Source of the DNA: Gyrodactylus bullatarudis
Taxonomy: Eukaryota > Platyhelminthes > Monogenea > Gyrodactylidea > Gyrodactylidae
DNA length: 64,000 nucleotides
NCBI GenBank assembly: GCA_012064415.1
Contig: SSNU01000196.1
Location: 140,796-204,795 of the forward strand
Reading direction: 5' to 3'
The position numbers and the translations under genes are program-made. Shown here piece by piece: positions 55,360-64,000 of the stretch; the first letter of the stretch is position 1, and every line of letters begins with the position of its first letter. The notes beneath the pieces were generated by a model. It was not told where the DNA came from, did no database searches, and saw only the letters and a program-made list of their open reading frames with translations.

Positions 55360-56785
55360 TCTGGACGACGTTAGTGGGAATTTCCACTGGGAATATCGAA
55401 AGTTATCGATTCGTTTGAGCTCCGATCATTCTGTAAGTTTGTAAATTTCGGTAAGAAAATTTCCAGGGGTGATGATTCTCTTTTATAATTCTGAGGATAA
55501 AGAGCTTACTGTATACATCATTATTGTGAATCAATGCTACACTTTTAGTTGAAATGCCCTTTTAAAGCAAAATGGAGATCATAGCCACGAAATGGTACGT
55601 AAAATTATTCACTGTTGATATTAACTTAATAATAAGATCTTTTTCTGTTAGTCCGGCCACGATGTTACGACTGTACAAAATGATGCTTAGCAGAATAAAT
55701 TATTTTGAAATTTCAAACTTTTCATTGCAAAAGAAATAATAATTTGAAACAAATTTTTTTCTTATTTTTGAAATTTAAACACTTAATTTTTAAAATTATG
55801 CTTGGAGGTAATCTAAATGTTGTTGAAATTTTCGATGAGCAAATGGTACACTAATACTCATTTATTAGGGTGGACTTTTTATAAGTATTTCAAGTAGATT
55901 CTATAGATTTATTCTTGTGACAAATAAGAAAAGGCCTGCATTTAGAATTCGTTACAACTCTACTGTAAGTGTAAAAAACATCGGTCTATTATACTGCAAG
56001 TGTAAATTTCACAAGAAAAAAAGGTTTAATAAAAATGAAGAAAAGTAGATTTAATTGGAATATAACCAACCTTTTTTCGGTATAATTGAAACCTATCACA
56101 ATGAAAGTAAAGTATAACACAGTGTATTAAAAAACAAGGACACTTGATTAATTATAACAGGGGGTCATGAAAAATTCAAAATTGCGGTAAAAAGTAGTAA
56201 AAAGTAAAATAAAACTGATTCTGGTGTAAAATTTTGCGCTGATCCCGAATCTGTGCTCAGATCTGTAAAATTCACTTTAATTTCTGAGATAATTGGAAAA
56301 AAACAATATTTCCCAAAATCCCAAATTTTTAAAATCAATTTTCGCAAAAACCGTAAATGTTATTGTATTAATTGTTTCGCAATTAGATGGGAAATTAAAT
56401 TCTGCATCGATTGATATGACCTTTGTAGGGGTGGAGTTTTATCGGCTTTCGGAAATTAACGCCAAATAAAGGTAATGTGCGAATTTTTGGGTTTTTTTTG
56501 TTGAATTTTCACCATGTTTTAGAGAACAAATAGACTTTCCGAAAAGATTTTTAAAAATTTTAAAAGGCTATCAGATTCAAATTTTTGTGAGCTTTCCGAA
56601 TCTGCCATTGATTTTTGGTTATCTAATTTAGAAGAGGTGTAAAAATCGCATTTTTGTAATCTGTTTTTAGATAGAGTTTTTCCGTTTTAAGCTCCCATTA
56701 TAAGCAAAGCTTGCTTCAAAATCTAGTAGAAAAAAATTCCTTGCTTTCTGAGATAAACTAACTAAACACTTGTTTAAAACTATTC
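55360..56785. other. stretch between two gene remnants
   Basis: AT-rich; no exon, LINE or foldback terminus recognised. It may be non-coding DNA of one former element, since both flanking protein families tend to be multicopy. Confidence 0.25.
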
Positions 56786-57226
56786 CTTTCATTGAATCAT
56801 ATAAGAGAAAAATTTACACACCTCAGTAGTGAAAAAATTGAAAATGGGGTCTTCACAGGTCCACAGATAAGAAAGTTGATGGATGATCCAGCTTTCCAAT
56901 ATGTGCTAGTTGAGAATGAGTTACCAGCCTGGCTTGCTTTCAAGAATGTTTGTCAATATTTCCTTGGAAATACGCGCCATATTGATAGTGACGCAATGGT
57001 AGAAGAACTCATAGAGTCTTATAAAAACTTAGGCTGCCTAATGAGCGTAAAGCTACATTTTTTTAAGCATCACATGAATTGCTTCGAAGATGGAACGTTA
57101 GGAAGTATATCGGACGAGCAGGGAGAAAAGTTCCATCAAGAAATGAGAGAACTAGAGTCCAGATATTGTGAGATTAATTTAGAAAATTGTATTTCTGACT
57201 ATTGCTGGTCAATAAAAATACAGTAA
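56780..57226 (+). pseudogene. multicopy invertebrate protein family with DE.GE.FHQ motif, C-terminal part
   Basis: An open frame of 144 codons or slightly more: REKFTHLSSEKIENGVFTGP QIRKLMDD, ELPAWLAFKNVCQYFLGNTR, then SVKLHFFKHHMNCFEDGTLG SISDEQGEKFHQEM and ISDYCWSI before the stop at 57224-57226. GPQIR...AW..F......FLGN......G..MS.K.HF...H......G..SDE.GE.FHQ......DYCW is a pattern I recognise from an uncharacterised family present in many copies in arthropod and cnidarian genomes. No start codon or clear acceptor is visible, so it is a 5'-truncated copy. Whether it and the 53943-55357 remnant came from one element cannot be decided. Confidence 0.65.
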
Positions 57227-57488
57227 TAATACTTGGAAATAGAATATCTTTTATTATTCCTCGATGTTGATTAGTACCTTGTGCCAGAGAACCTGTGTTA
57301 TACAACATATTAATTTAAAAAATTTTTATGCACCAACTATGATTTCTGTATCTTATTGGAATACACTCTCACTGAGAAAACATGTCTATACACTCTCCCC
57401 ACAAAGTATTTATGGGGTCGTACCTGTAACATATGAGTCAACTGTGTACTTGTAATTAATATATTGTACATTATCTATGGAAGGCCAA

Positions 57489-57630
57489 CCAATCAGATAT
57501 TGTTAATTCCCTATTGTAATTCCAATATGTATATATAATGGCATGTAAAGACTGACGAGTATGCCTGAAATAAAGTACTTATTTCTCCAATTACCAGGCA
57601 TCGCCTTTCTCATAGATTAATAATGCTCGT
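57489..57630 (+). promoter_or_regulatory. LTR-like promoter fragment, copy B
   Basis: CCAAT 57489-57493, TATATAA 57532-57538, hammerhead-like fold, AATAAA 57569-57574, then GGCATCGCCTTTCTCATAG. It aligns with 44813-44945. U3-like sequence may extend upstream to about 57427 (TGTAACATATGAG). It follows the gene remnant at 57226 by 260 bp. Confidence 0.6.
57545..57594 (+). ncRNA. hammerhead-like fold, copy B
   Basis: Core CUGACGA 57552-57558, connector GUAUGCCU 57559-57566 (G-U closing pair only), GAAA 57567-57570. Helix III AUAA (57570-57573) pairs with UUAU (57579-57582), loop AGUAC; U57583 is at the cleavage position. Helix I AGA (57549-57551) pairs with UCU (57584-57586), and beyond a 4-nt bulge GUAA (57545-57548) pairs with UUAC (57591-57594). 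A bulged helix I is common in natural type I hammerheads. Confidence 0.45.
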
Positions 57631-57639
57631 AAACATATC

Positions 57640-58910
57640 CAGCATTAAAGAGGAAATAAATAATCACCTCAAAGATAGAAACCATTTCATAAATTATTGA
57701 TTTAGCAGATGGTTAATTTCAGGTTTTTTCGTGTTTGATTTTTCTACAGGTCATCTGACTGGTTTTAAGGTTTTTTAAATTTTGAATGGTTTTTTAGATC
57801 AGGACCAATACTAAGGTTTTTAGATCAAATTAAAGAGAGTTCAGATTACAAGCGTCTCATCCATCGAAGAAGATATTTGACTATTTCAGTAACGAAACGT
57901 CTGGGAGAGTCTTTGGAAAAAGGTTGGTTATATTCCAATTAAATCTACTTTTACTAATTTTTATTGAAAATTTCAGATTCCATCGTGGAAAGAAGAGTTA
58001 ATCTGTGGTAAATTTGTAAAATCTCCTAATTTGAACCAGATTCAAATTTATTTATAAAACTCATCGGCTCATTTTATCGTAAAACTTAAGCAATCAATTT
58101 CTTCGTGACTTTCCAGAGAAAAAAAATTGGGTTTCTTGTAAAATTAGTAAATGTTCATATTTATGTCAATGAGGTTTACGAAGATGTAAAGCAGTTCTCT
58201 ATTCTAGAACCAAAAATATCAATTTTATTCATGAATATATTTATAATTGGTTTACCGAAAGGTACTTTTGAACTTGAAAAAAAAATAATTCTTTGTTTCG
58301 AGCTGAGAAGATGGTAGAAATAAGGAAACTGTTTTTCACTGAACATTGAAACTTTACTTATTTTCAAGTTTTCAGATGAAACTAATTATGCTGAAGCACT
58401 TTGACGTGCTGAATACAGATGACCAGAATATCTAGTCTTAAAGACAGATTTATTCTGAATAAAACTCTAAGACGTGTACCCATTCAAATTTTTTTTGATT
58501 TATGCTTTCGATTTCAAAAAAATTTAAATTTGAAAAAATGGTCTTTTACTGGGTTTTTAATAATCTGAATTCCACAAAAAACGTAATCAGTCTTTTGATT
58601 CCAAGGTACAGATTCAACTCAAAACTACGTAAAATCAGAGATATTTCAATAAACTCTGACAAAAAATGATAAAATCAGATTACTAGACAGTCTATTTCCT
58701 AGTTTTCTATGTACAGGAAAAAAACAAAAATTTCTCTGATGTAACAAATATTTTTTCATCATTAGAAAGATAAGAAAACTCCAGACTTTTTGTATTTTAT
58801 CAATAATTTCTAGTAATCAAAACTAAGATCGCCAAGATATGTTGGTTGTTTAGATGGTAAAGTGTGTCATTGGAAAATAAATCAAACTGATTTTTATTAC
58901 TAATATACCT
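57640..58910. other. anonymous AT-rich stretch
   Basis: Open frames on opposite strands at 58105-58367 mirror each other and have no motif. No repeat core found. Confidence 0.3.
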
Positions 58911-58919
58911 GACTTACTA

Positions 58920-59240
58920 AAACTAGTTGGCATGAAGATGTGAATTTACTTTTTTTTAAACTCAATATTTTTCCCAGGAAAAAATTTAGTTTTCAAATTC
59001 CATAATAAAATCAGCCAATAAGCTGTGGATATTAAAAAAAATTCTGAAAAAATTCAATCTGACCAAAATTAGGCCATTTTTTGAATTTCGATAATGCATC
59101 AAATTTCTACTTTTTCAACTTTCGAATTCAAAATTTTTATCTATTCCAAAGCAGTTAAATGCAGATATTTGAGATTAGAATCAATTAAAGAATACGAATT
59201 GGGCCTTGGAGGTAGAGAAAAATCTACTGTTTTCAAGAGA
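58920..59240. repeat. foldback family B fragment
   Basis: Terminus ACTAGTTGGCATGAAGATGT GAATTTAC at 58922, then AATTCAATCTGACCAAAATT AGGCC and GCATCAAATTTCTACTTTTT CAACTTTCGAA, matching the left arm at 6797-6880 in order. Confidence 0.6.
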
Positions 59241-59321
59241 AAGTTTAAAATTTTAGATCATTCCCTTTCGTGATAATCAATAAATTCTAACTGACTTTGT
59301 TGCCTTCCGGCTTGTATTGGT

Positions 59322-59699
59322 CTATCTGCAGAAAAAGAAGGGTGTAGTATTTCTTAAAGAATAAGGAGTATAAAAATTACAGTGATTGTTATAGTAATCA
59401 GAATTATTAGAGTAATAAATCTGATAATATAATTCATCACTTGAAAGAAAATTAAAATTAAGATTAGAATAAAAAACATTTAGATAAAAATAGTTATGAC
59501 TCCCACAATATTTCGAATTCATGTCGTATTCTTCTTCTGGAGTGAGATTTTTCAAAAACTTAAGATACTTAAAACCTTGTGTGTCCTTGTGATCAAGGAT
59601 TAATAGTGTCAACCTAACAGGGAGATAGTAGGGTTCTACTGATTCAGAAATATTTTGAAAATTTCCGAATCGCCACAGTTTTACTTCAGATATAAACAA
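59322..59699 (-). other. unrecognised 125-codon open frame
   Basis: Minus strand; Tyr/Asn-rich in its second half, with DHKDTQGFKYLKFLKNLTPE EEYD in the first. No domain recognised and no splice or promoter context. It could be chance or part of an eroded element. Confidence 0.15.
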
Positions 59700-60033
59700 A
59701 AAAATTTATAAAATAAGATCTGATTTATTTTATTGTATAGAAATCCTACACATTTTTAATAGAATAACAATTGCAATTCTTCTCTGGAGTTAAATTTTAT
59801 AATTTCTTAGCAAGCTATCTCCCTGGTAGGTTGATATCATTAATCCTTGATCTATCAAAGCTTTAAGAACGATAGATAGATCCTTAGAGATAGTTCTTGC
59901 GAAGAAGGACAAGGTATCAAATTTCTTCTATAAGCTCATGAATTTAAACTTTTTGAAAAAAATATATATTTCACTAGAAAATTAATTATTTTTAAATCAC
60001 AAAATATAAGTCTGAGAAAAAAGGGGAAAAATA

Positions 60034-60433
60034 TTGCTAGACTTGGACGAAAATGACCTGAATCGCCCATCTATATGATAAATTAAATCTTCAAATTACC
60101 TGGAATAATAGTATAAGATAAAAAGAATTTTCAAACGTTTTTTTGTATTAATCATAAAAAATTAGAGAAACTTTTAACTATTGAAAAAACAACTTTCAAT
60201 CATTCTTGTAAACTTTCTGAAAGAAATGATGTGAATTCAAGTTGAAATAATGAATATAAAACTTTTTTAATTTGAAAATAATCAAAATTTTGTTTATCTT
60301 TTTCCAGAATCATGGAGAGGTATTTTGAAGCGAAATTTAGTGGGATGATAAAATTAAAACACTTGAAGATTAAATTTATCATATCGATGGGCGATTCAAG
60401 TAATTTTGGAAAATTTTGTCCAATTCTAGTGCA
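60034..60433. repeat. repeat family D, inverted-repeat copy
   Basis: CTAGACTTGGACGAAAATGA CCTGAATCGCCCATCTATAT at 60037 is repeated inverted at 60361-60433 (ATCGATGGGCGATTCAAG). The right side also matches 47803-47945. Confidence 0.55.
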
Positions 60434-60531
60434 TATTAAATGTGAAAAACTGTATCAAATTTTCCCTTTTTATAGCGTTTGAGCTAATAAATTTGAGGAT
60501 TTGAAGCAGGATAAAAATTTAGAAGTTCTGA

Positions 60532-60700
60532 AGACTACCTGAATTCGTTTTTCATTCATTTTTCTCCGGAAAGTCACTTTCTTTTAAATCACAAAATATA
60601 AGTCTGAGAAAAATGAGAATACATATATATAATATATATATACTATGTATATAAGTATTTAGATTCAAAATGGGATAAAAATTTAGAAGTTCTACGAAAT
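60532..60700 (+). repeat. long-range inverted repeat, left arm
   Basis: Matches the inverted complement of 62779-62925 almost exactly, apart from a 22-nt AT-dinucleotide expansion at about 60630-60652. Contains TTTTTCTCCGGAAAGTCACT and GATAAAAATTTAGAAGTTCT. Confidence 0.85.
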
Positions 60701-60794
60701 TTTCAAAAAAGTCCAAGTTTGGGTCATTTTCATTCGCGATAACTGCATAATTCAGATGGTGCAGTTTCATTATTGAGTTTTTCATCATAATAAT

Positions 60795-60830
60795 TAATTC
60801 TCATCTTTATATCAACTAGCTTTATTCTGT
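60795..60830 (-). repeat. foldback terminus
   Basis: AATTCTCATCTTTATATCAA CTAGCTTTATT is the shared terminus of foldback families A and B, here bounding the repeat-rich block on its left. Confidence 0.5.
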
Positions 60831-61239
60831 ATATTTCAAAAGATAAATAGAACAATCGTTTATTTTTTATAGATTTTTCATTAGATTTCTTTACGTGAGA
60901 GATTAAAAATAAATCTTTAGCTTAAATTTTGAATGATCGAATTATCGGCCTCTTCCTCGGAACAAAATTCTTCTTCTATAATAAAATATAACAGGTAAAT
61001 AACCAAGTCACAATAAAGGTCTCAAATTTTTATGATTAAATTTGCATATTTGACAATCCTGACATAGTATTTTCTAACATCTTGGGAAATAAAGCTGTTA
61101 GTCTCTGATTAGGATGCTTCTCTTCCAACAAAATCCAGAAATAGTAACGCTGGATGAACGCTTAAACTAACAAAATTATTTCGTGATATGTCTTCGTGTA
61201 ACTAGACGTGTATAACCTTCGTAAAGTAAAAACAGGCCC

Positions 61240-61500
61240 ACATTCAACAAGAGACATTTCAAAATATCAGGCGTCAGGTTGCTGATAAATTGATAGATGT
61301 TTATGAAAAAGCTGGAATAGAAGCCGGCCAATCGTAAAAAATCTGAAAGATCTTGTTAACCAGCGTAATGAGCTGGAAGGTTCGAAATACCTTAGTTAAA
61401 TGTACAATAAGCTTTTTCCAGTGGCAAGTTGCTCATGCTTTTTCAAATCAGACGTAAATGACTTTTGCCAGTGTGATTTTGGATGTTCTCAACCAAACCG
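61240..61500 (+). pseudogene. fragment of the Cys-cluster / HTQ-VER family
   Basis: Broken frames read IRRQVADKLIDVYEKAGIEA, then KLFPVASCSCFFKSDVNDFC QCDFGC. The LF..(A/S)(S)C.C......C.C order resembles SELFHTSLCQC...C at 54190 in the larger remnant. At least two frameshifts and stops. Confidence 0.4.
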
Positions 61501-61594
61501 AATTAGTTGATATATTGAGAGTAAGCACAAAAGTTTCTTTTTTGAACTTTTTGATTTCAAATTGATATTAGTCATTCAATTTTCATCCATCTAA

Positions 61595-62150
61595 TTAATA
61601 TAAAAATGGGCATTTACGATTTTAACAAATTCTTTAACAAGAAATTGAGTTTGATCAAGATTTTTTGGAATTTGGTCATCATGAGATTTATGGCATATCC
61701 GTTCTATTGAAATTTGGATTGAAAATTTTTGTTGATTTCAAAGTGAAAGAGGGATCAAAAGTTGATTTTTAGAATTAGAATTAGACATAGAACCTGAATA
61801 TAAACTATGCACTTTCCGATAAACACGTAATTTGACAGGGATCTTTGGGTCATCATTTCGTTGATTTTCAAGCAGTAATCAAAATTCGAAATGATTACTA
61901 GTTCGAATTAGTAGTAATCAATTCGATTAGTTCAAAAACTCCCTCCAAATAATACAAAAAGAGGGAAAAAACGAAAAAGATTCATTGGGCAATGAACAAA
62001 AAATTTATGTCTCATAAAAATTCATTTTTTTCAAATTTTATTTTTCTTCATCTGGCAAGAGTGGGCTGCATGATTTAGATTCCAACAGATCTTTATCAAA
62101 TTCCATTTCTTGATGATAAAAATTCAGAATTTTGTAAAAATTTTCTAGGT
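61595..62150. repeat. foldback family A, diverged two-arm copy
   Basis: Left: AAATGGGCATTTACGATTTT AAC, AAGAAATTGAGTTTGATCAA, TTTTTTGGAATTTGG. Right (inverted): GATTTAGATTCCAACAGATC TTTATCAAATTCCATTTCTT GATG ending in TTTTGTAAAAA and TCTAGGTGTG. About 200 bp of other sequence lies between the arms. Confidence 0.6.
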
Positions 62151-62775
62151 GTGTAGTTGAAAGACTGTATCACTTCTCATTCTGAATGCAGCCATTTATT
62201 TTTTTAGTGGGAAGAAACAAGAATAAAATCTCCCGGAAGTCTTCCTCTTCAGTGTATTAGAAAATATCTAAGGATCTTCCTCTCAACTGAAAAGATATTT
62301 CATGATGAGTTCTCAATTAGGACTTATTTGATATGGTTTCCTGATTGGAATTATTATAATTATCCCTACTGATTTCTAGAAATAGGCAATGAAATTTTAA
62401 TGTCATTTAATTAATCCATCGTTATATTAAAAAATTATTCCCATTTGGGGATCAATTCATACTATGGAGAATTATTCCATTTCGGAGGTTTCAATTATGT
62501 ATAAGAATTTTCATTTTCAATAAGTGGCATGGTTGTATTTATTTCTTTTTTTTCTGCATGTACTCTGGAATACAGAATCTGTACCGTTCAGAAGCCAGAT
62601 AGAGAAGACTTTTGTTCATTTTTTCGTTCTGGGGTTATTTGAATATTTTCCCATCAGCATATCGACAAGTTACTATATTCTTTTATTTGCAATAATTTCA
62701 GATCTGTCGTTAATGAAGAAATCGTGTGAGAATCCACGTTTTTAGTCCCGAGCAAATAGTTTTAGTCTTTAGGCT
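62150..62775. other. anonymous AT-rich stretch
   Basis: The open frame 62524-62745 is hydrophobic, without motif or context. No repeat core recognised. Confidence 0.3.
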
Positions 62776-62778
62776 TCT

Positions 62779-62925
62779 ATTTCGTAGAACTTCTAAATTT
62801 TTATCCCATTTTGAATCTAAATACTTATATATATGTATTCTCATTTTTCTCAGACTTATATTTTGTGATTTAAAAGAAAGTGACTTTCCGGAGAAAAATG
62901 AATGAAAAACGAATTCAGGTAGTCT
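62779..62925 (-). repeat. long-range inverted repeat, right arm
   Basis: Inverted partner of 60532-60700, about 2.1 kb away. Identity is nearly complete outside the AT tract. Confidence 0.85.
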
Positions 62926-62934
62926 TGAATTACA

Positions 62935-63595
62935 TTTCTATTTATTCTAAATATATTTACTTTCAGATCTGATTCGAATTATTAAGCTGATAACAAAGTA
63001 AATTTTCTAATGTAAATGTGTTTTTCCTTCTTTGATATATATCACGTAGAATAGACGTTCTATTTATATTGAGGTTGAATCGATTGAGACTGATTGGTCG
63101 AACAGCCTATCAGTTCATTTTGAATTAGCCTTTGTAAAATATCATAACATTTAAAAATTCATATTGATATTAGATATAAAATAGAAATCTCATGAGATCA
63201 ATATATCACAACATGATTGTGTATACCTATCTTGTGAATTTTCCCCCTTTTCTGTATTGGAGGGAATATAAAAAATGGTTTTTTTTCATAGCAAAAGAAG
63301 GGAATGAAGTGAATATTTCCAAACACTTATGATGATTATTGCATTTTATTTCTTAACACATTAAATTTAACATGTGTCAATATGTAAAATGAGTATTTTG
63401 TATGGTTAACAAAAATAATCCACAACATATCATGAGGTGCTTCTGATGTACAAAAATCTACATAGTAGAGGGTCGATTAATTAGACATTAAGAGGAATGG
63501 CGGGAAAAAAATATTTTGGATTGAATAATTGGAAAATTAAAAGATAAATTGAGGAAAAATGTACATTACTTGAAGCATTATCAGTAAAGCGATCA
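62935..63595. other. anonymous AT-rich stretch
   Basis: No exon or repeat core was recognised between the inverted-repeat arm and the final foldback. Confidence 0.3.
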
Positions 63596-63628
63596 AAAAA
63601 TATCATCAGAAAAAAAAAATTTGAATTC

Positions 63629-64000
63629 TAAAACGGAATGAGCCAATAAAATGTGGATATTCGAAAAAAATCAAACTGCCCAAAATAAGGTCGTTTTTGT
63701 AAATCGAAAATGCACCAAATTTCCACTTTTTCAACTTTTGAACCCAAAATTTTCATCGATATCGATGATTTGAAGCAGTTGAGTTATGATATATGGGGTC
63801 AACATTGAACGAAAAATTCGACTTCACCAGCAGAAGCTCACTGAAATTCGTCATTACTGTAGAAAATCGAACCATTTGAATTTTCGATTATCCAAAATCT
63901 TGAAGTCTAACTTTTTCTCGGAAACAGTAAGATCTCTATGGCCAAATTCGAATTCTTTGTCTAATGTTGATCCCAAATATCATCATTTAACTGCTTTGAA
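63629..64000 (+). repeat. foldback family B, cut by the window end
   Basis: Parallels 6755-7140 continuously: GAAAATGCACCAAATTTCCA, ATCGATGATTTGAAGCAGTT, the central ACTGAAATTCGTCATTACTG, and the first part of the right arm (TCTATGGCCAAATTCGAATT). Its centre matches as well as its arms, so the family has a conserved core. Confidence 0.75.

Noticed and set aside
58105..58367. Short open frames around 58.2 kb
   Set aside because: They overlap on opposite strands, with no family match and no GC rise over background.
1..64000. Prokaryotic features (CRISPR arrays, operons, ribosome-binding sites)
   Set aside because: Intron-containing genes, polyadenylation signals and animal transposons show a eukaryotic nuclear genome; no spacer-repeat array is present.

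Overview
This window looks like a gene-poor, very AT-rich stretch of an invertebrate nuclear genome, probably an arthropod or another protostome; the exact lineage cannot be read from the sequence. Evidence: spliced genes with GT-AG introns, eukaryotic AATAAA signals, one conserved animal gene (an IQSEC/Schizo-type Arf-GEF), and dense animal-type transposons (Tc1, piggyBac, hAT, Penelope-like, LINE, tRNA-derived SINE, LTR fragments).

Layout. 1-1000: probable last intron and last exon of a plus-strand gene. 1959-3176: a Tc1 element with both long inverted ends and a broken DD34E transposase. 3.2-13.5 kb: anonymous AT-rich DNA with piggyBac-like MITEs, foldback repeats, LINE scraps and one weak two-exon gene candidate on the minus strand (10.07-10.73 kb). 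13.5-14.1 kb: a perfect 122-bp inverted repeat and a separate LTR-like promoter fragment, both carrying a hammerhead-ribozyme-like core. 14.3-33.1 kb: a LINE graveyard, more than twenty 5'-truncated copies of one non-LTR family whose 3' ends finish in CTAACAAAAAAA rather than a plain poly(A), many nested. 34.7-38.3 kb: the only confident host gene, six exons, 797 codons (IQ motif, Sec7, PH). 39.5-40.3 kb: a large foldback element. 41-43.6 kb: a hAT fragment and a Penelope-like ORF with YVDD and GIY-YIG. 44-50 kb: LTR-like fragment, SINE, integrase remnant, a second hAT pseudogene. 53.9-57.2 kb: broken members of two multicopy invertebrate protein families, followed by a second LTR-like promoter. 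57.7-64 kb: foldback families and a long-range inverted repeat.

The most unusual signal is a set of five dispersed sequences (near 13.7, 14.0, 44.9, 49.4 and 57.6 kb) with a CUGANGA-type segment, an 8-9 nt connector, GAAA, and a helix III that contains the AATAAA signal. Four lie 20-29 nt downstream of a TATA box, and three of those also have a CCAAT box. The helix I strands differ between copies yet stay complementary in the best three, as expected of a compact type I hammerhead fold in a retroelement terminal repeat. Helix II is minimal, so self-cleavage is unproven.
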